Source of the DNA: JAKAWQ01 sp035549615
Lineage (GTDB): Bacteria; Pseudomonadota; Alphaproteobacteria; Acetobacterales; Acetobacteraceae
Direction of reading: 5' to 3'
NCBI GenBank assembly: GCA_035549615.1
Contig: DASZQO010000348.1
Location: 1 to 15,812 of the forward strand
Length of the DNA stretch: 15,812 nt
The position numbers were made by a program, and so were the translations under genes. Shown here piece after piece: positions 14,690 to 15,812 of this stretch (positions are counted from its first letter, which is position 1; each line of letters begins with the position of its first letter). The notes under the pieces were generated by a model. The model saw only the letters and a program-made list of their open reading frames with translations, was not told where the DNA came from and did not search any database.

Positions 14690-15712
14690 ATGATTCCGCT
14701 TTCCATTCTGGACCTTTCCCCCGTGCCGGAAGGCAGTGATGCCGGGCACGCTCTGCGCAATTCGCGCGATCTCGCCCAACTTGCCGAGTCACTGGGCTAT
14801 GCGCGCTACTGGATGGCCGAGCACCACAATATGCCGGGCATCGCGAGCGCCGCCACGGCGGTGGCACTCGCCCACGTCGCCGCAGGCACCCGCTGTATTC
14901 GCATCGGCGCCGGTGGCATCATGCTGCCGAACCACGCGCCGCTGATTATTGCTGAGCAATTCGGTACTTTGGCCGCCCTGCATCCGGGCCGGATCGATCT
15001 GGGGCTCGGCCGAGCCCCCGGGTCCGACCCGCTCGCCACGCGGGCGATACGGCGGAACTTGACCGGCAACGCCGACAATTTTCCTCAGGATGTGCTCGAG
15101 CTCCTCTCCTACTTTGATCCCCCCTCACCCGGCCAGGCGCTGCGAGCCGTGCCGGGCGCGGGGGAGAAAGTCGAAGTCTGGATCCTCGGGTCAAGCACCT
15201 TTGGAGCGGCGTTGGCTGCTGCGCTCGGTCTTCCTTACGCCTTCGCCTCTCATTTCGCGCCGGAGCAGATGAAAGATGCAGTCTCGATCTACCGGGACCG
15301 TTTTCAGCCCTCGCCACGCCTGGCCACGCCCCACGTCATGTTGGGGGTCAACATCTTCGCGGCGGAGACGGATCGAGAGGCGCGGCGTCTCTTTTCCTCT
15401 CTGCAGCTTGCGTTCCTCAGTCTGCGTCGTGGACGGCCCGGCAAATTGCCGCCGCCGGTCGATGATCTGGATAAGGATCTCGATCCTCTCGCCCGTACGT
15501 TGCTGGCAAATTCTCTCGCCTGTTCCATCGTCGGCAGTGCGGAGACCGTTCGCCAGCAGCTTCAGGAGTTTGTCTCGGCGACCGGGGCCGATGAGCTGAT
15601 GGTGACGGCCCAGATCTTCGACCATTCCGCCCGCAAGCGGTCATTCGAGATTCTTGCTGATGTGTGGCGTCAGCTTGGCCCGACAGCGACAGCAGAGCGG
15701 AGCTGCGCATAA
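14690..15712 (+). CDS. LLM-class flavin-dependent oxidoreductase, YhbW/MsnO8 type
   Basis: Luciferase-like monooxygenase-fold protein, 340 residues; E. coli YhbW is of similar size and closely similar in pattern. Conserved blocks: LSILDLSPVPEGSDA at the N-terminus, YWMAEHHNMPGIASAATAV, GAGGIMLPNHAPLIIAEQFG, HPGRIDLGLGRAPGSDP, VWILGSSTFGAALAAALGLPYAFASHFAP and DELMVTAQIFDH near the end. These enzymes bind FMN/FMNH2; the natural substrate of the YhbW group is unknown. ATG at 14690 gives MIPLSILDL; an ATG at 14681 in the same frame adds three residues. Neither has a clear ribosome binding site. An upstream in-frame ATG at 14525 would add 55 non-conserved residues and is rejected. The 430-bp gap suggests separate transcription, so a link to the amine cluster is doubtful. 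Confidence 0.9.
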   Translation: MIPLSILDLSPVPEGSDAGHALRNSRDLAQLAESLGYARYWMAEHHNMPGIASAATAVALAHVAAGTRCIRIGAGGIMLPNHAPLIIAEQFGTLAALHPGRIDLGLGRAPGSDPLATRAIRRNLTGNADNFPQDVLELLSYFDPPSPGQALRAVPGAGEKVEVWILGSSTFGAALAAALGLPYAFASHFAPEQMKDAVSIYRDRFQPSPRLATPHVMLGVNIFAAETDREARRLFSSLQLAFLSLRRGRPGKLPPPVDDLDKDLDPLARTLLANSLACSIVGSAETVRQQLQEFVSATGADELMVTAQIFDHSARKRSFEILADVWRQLGPTATAERSCA

Positions 15713-15812
15713 AGCGTGATGGCCGAAGGGGAAATCACCGGAAGTCTGAATCGCGCGCGCGAGAGAACAATGACCGGCAGCGGGATGGGAGAAGCAGGGC
15801 GATCCCCTCCCG

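Noticed and set aside
15770..15812. Possible start of another gene at the window end (ATG after GAGAG)
   Set aside because: Only 14 codons are visible before the window ends, with no recognisable sequence, so it cannot be supported.
1..15812. CRISPR arrays, tRNA or rRNA genes, insertion sequences, phage or toxin-antitoxin genes
   Set aside because: I looked for repeat-spacer patterns, cloverleaf-type sequences, transposase motifs and small paired ORFs and saw none.

Overview
The window is GC-rich throughout (G/C-rich third codon positions, many GCG/CGC codons) and densely coded. The gene families (assimilatory nirB-nirD-nasA-cobA order, RpiR regulator, COG3931 amidohydrolase, glutamine-synthetase-like ligase) and hairpins of the type GCGTTCCG-loop-CGGAAC suggest an alphaproteobacterium, probably Hyphomicrobiales. 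That placement is inference; the window holds no rRNA or other marker gene.

Region 1 (1-6100, + strand) is an assimilatory nitrate/nitrite reduction operon. It contains nirB (5' end outside the window), nirD with intact Rieske ligands, nasA with a C-terminal BFD-type [2Fe-2S] domain, and a uroporphyrinogen-III methyltransferase (cobA type) that makes the siroheme precursor NirB needs. All three junctions overlap (TGATG, ATGA and a 29-nt overlap), so translation is probably coupled. Together the proteins take nitrate to nitrite to ammonium with NAD(P)H as donor. The operon ends at a 263-bp convergent gap holding a hairpin.

Region 2 (6364-14259) is a catabolic gene set divergent from an RpiR-family regulator. 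On the minus strand is rpiR. On the plus strand are an N-formylglutamate-amidohydrolase-family enzyme, an APC/ACT-type amino acid or amine permease, a glutamine-synthetase-like gamma-glutamyl ligase, an NAD(P)-dependent aldehyde dehydrogenase and an iron-type alcohol dehydrogenase. The 126-bp rpiR/amidohydrolase gap is an AT-rich island. It has an extended -10 promoter and two copies of a 15-bp element (GTATnnnnTATTACA) exactly 39 bp apart, one of them covering the -10 box; these are good candidates for the RpiR operator.

The gene set fits a pathway in which an imported amino alcohol is gamma-glutamylated, its hydroxyl is oxidised to aldehyde and then acid, and the gamma-glutamyl amide is hydrolysed to release glutamate plus an amino acid. 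It resembles the Puu and isopropylamine (Ipu) routes, but an alcohol dehydrogenase stands in the place of an amine oxidase. The substrate is not determined by the sequence; ethanolamine or aminopropanol are guesses.

Region 3 (14260-15812) is a 430-bp stretch with no convincing gene, with a short direct repeat and a small dyad, followed by a YhbW-type luciferase-like flavin oxidoreductase and about 100 bp of trailing sequence.
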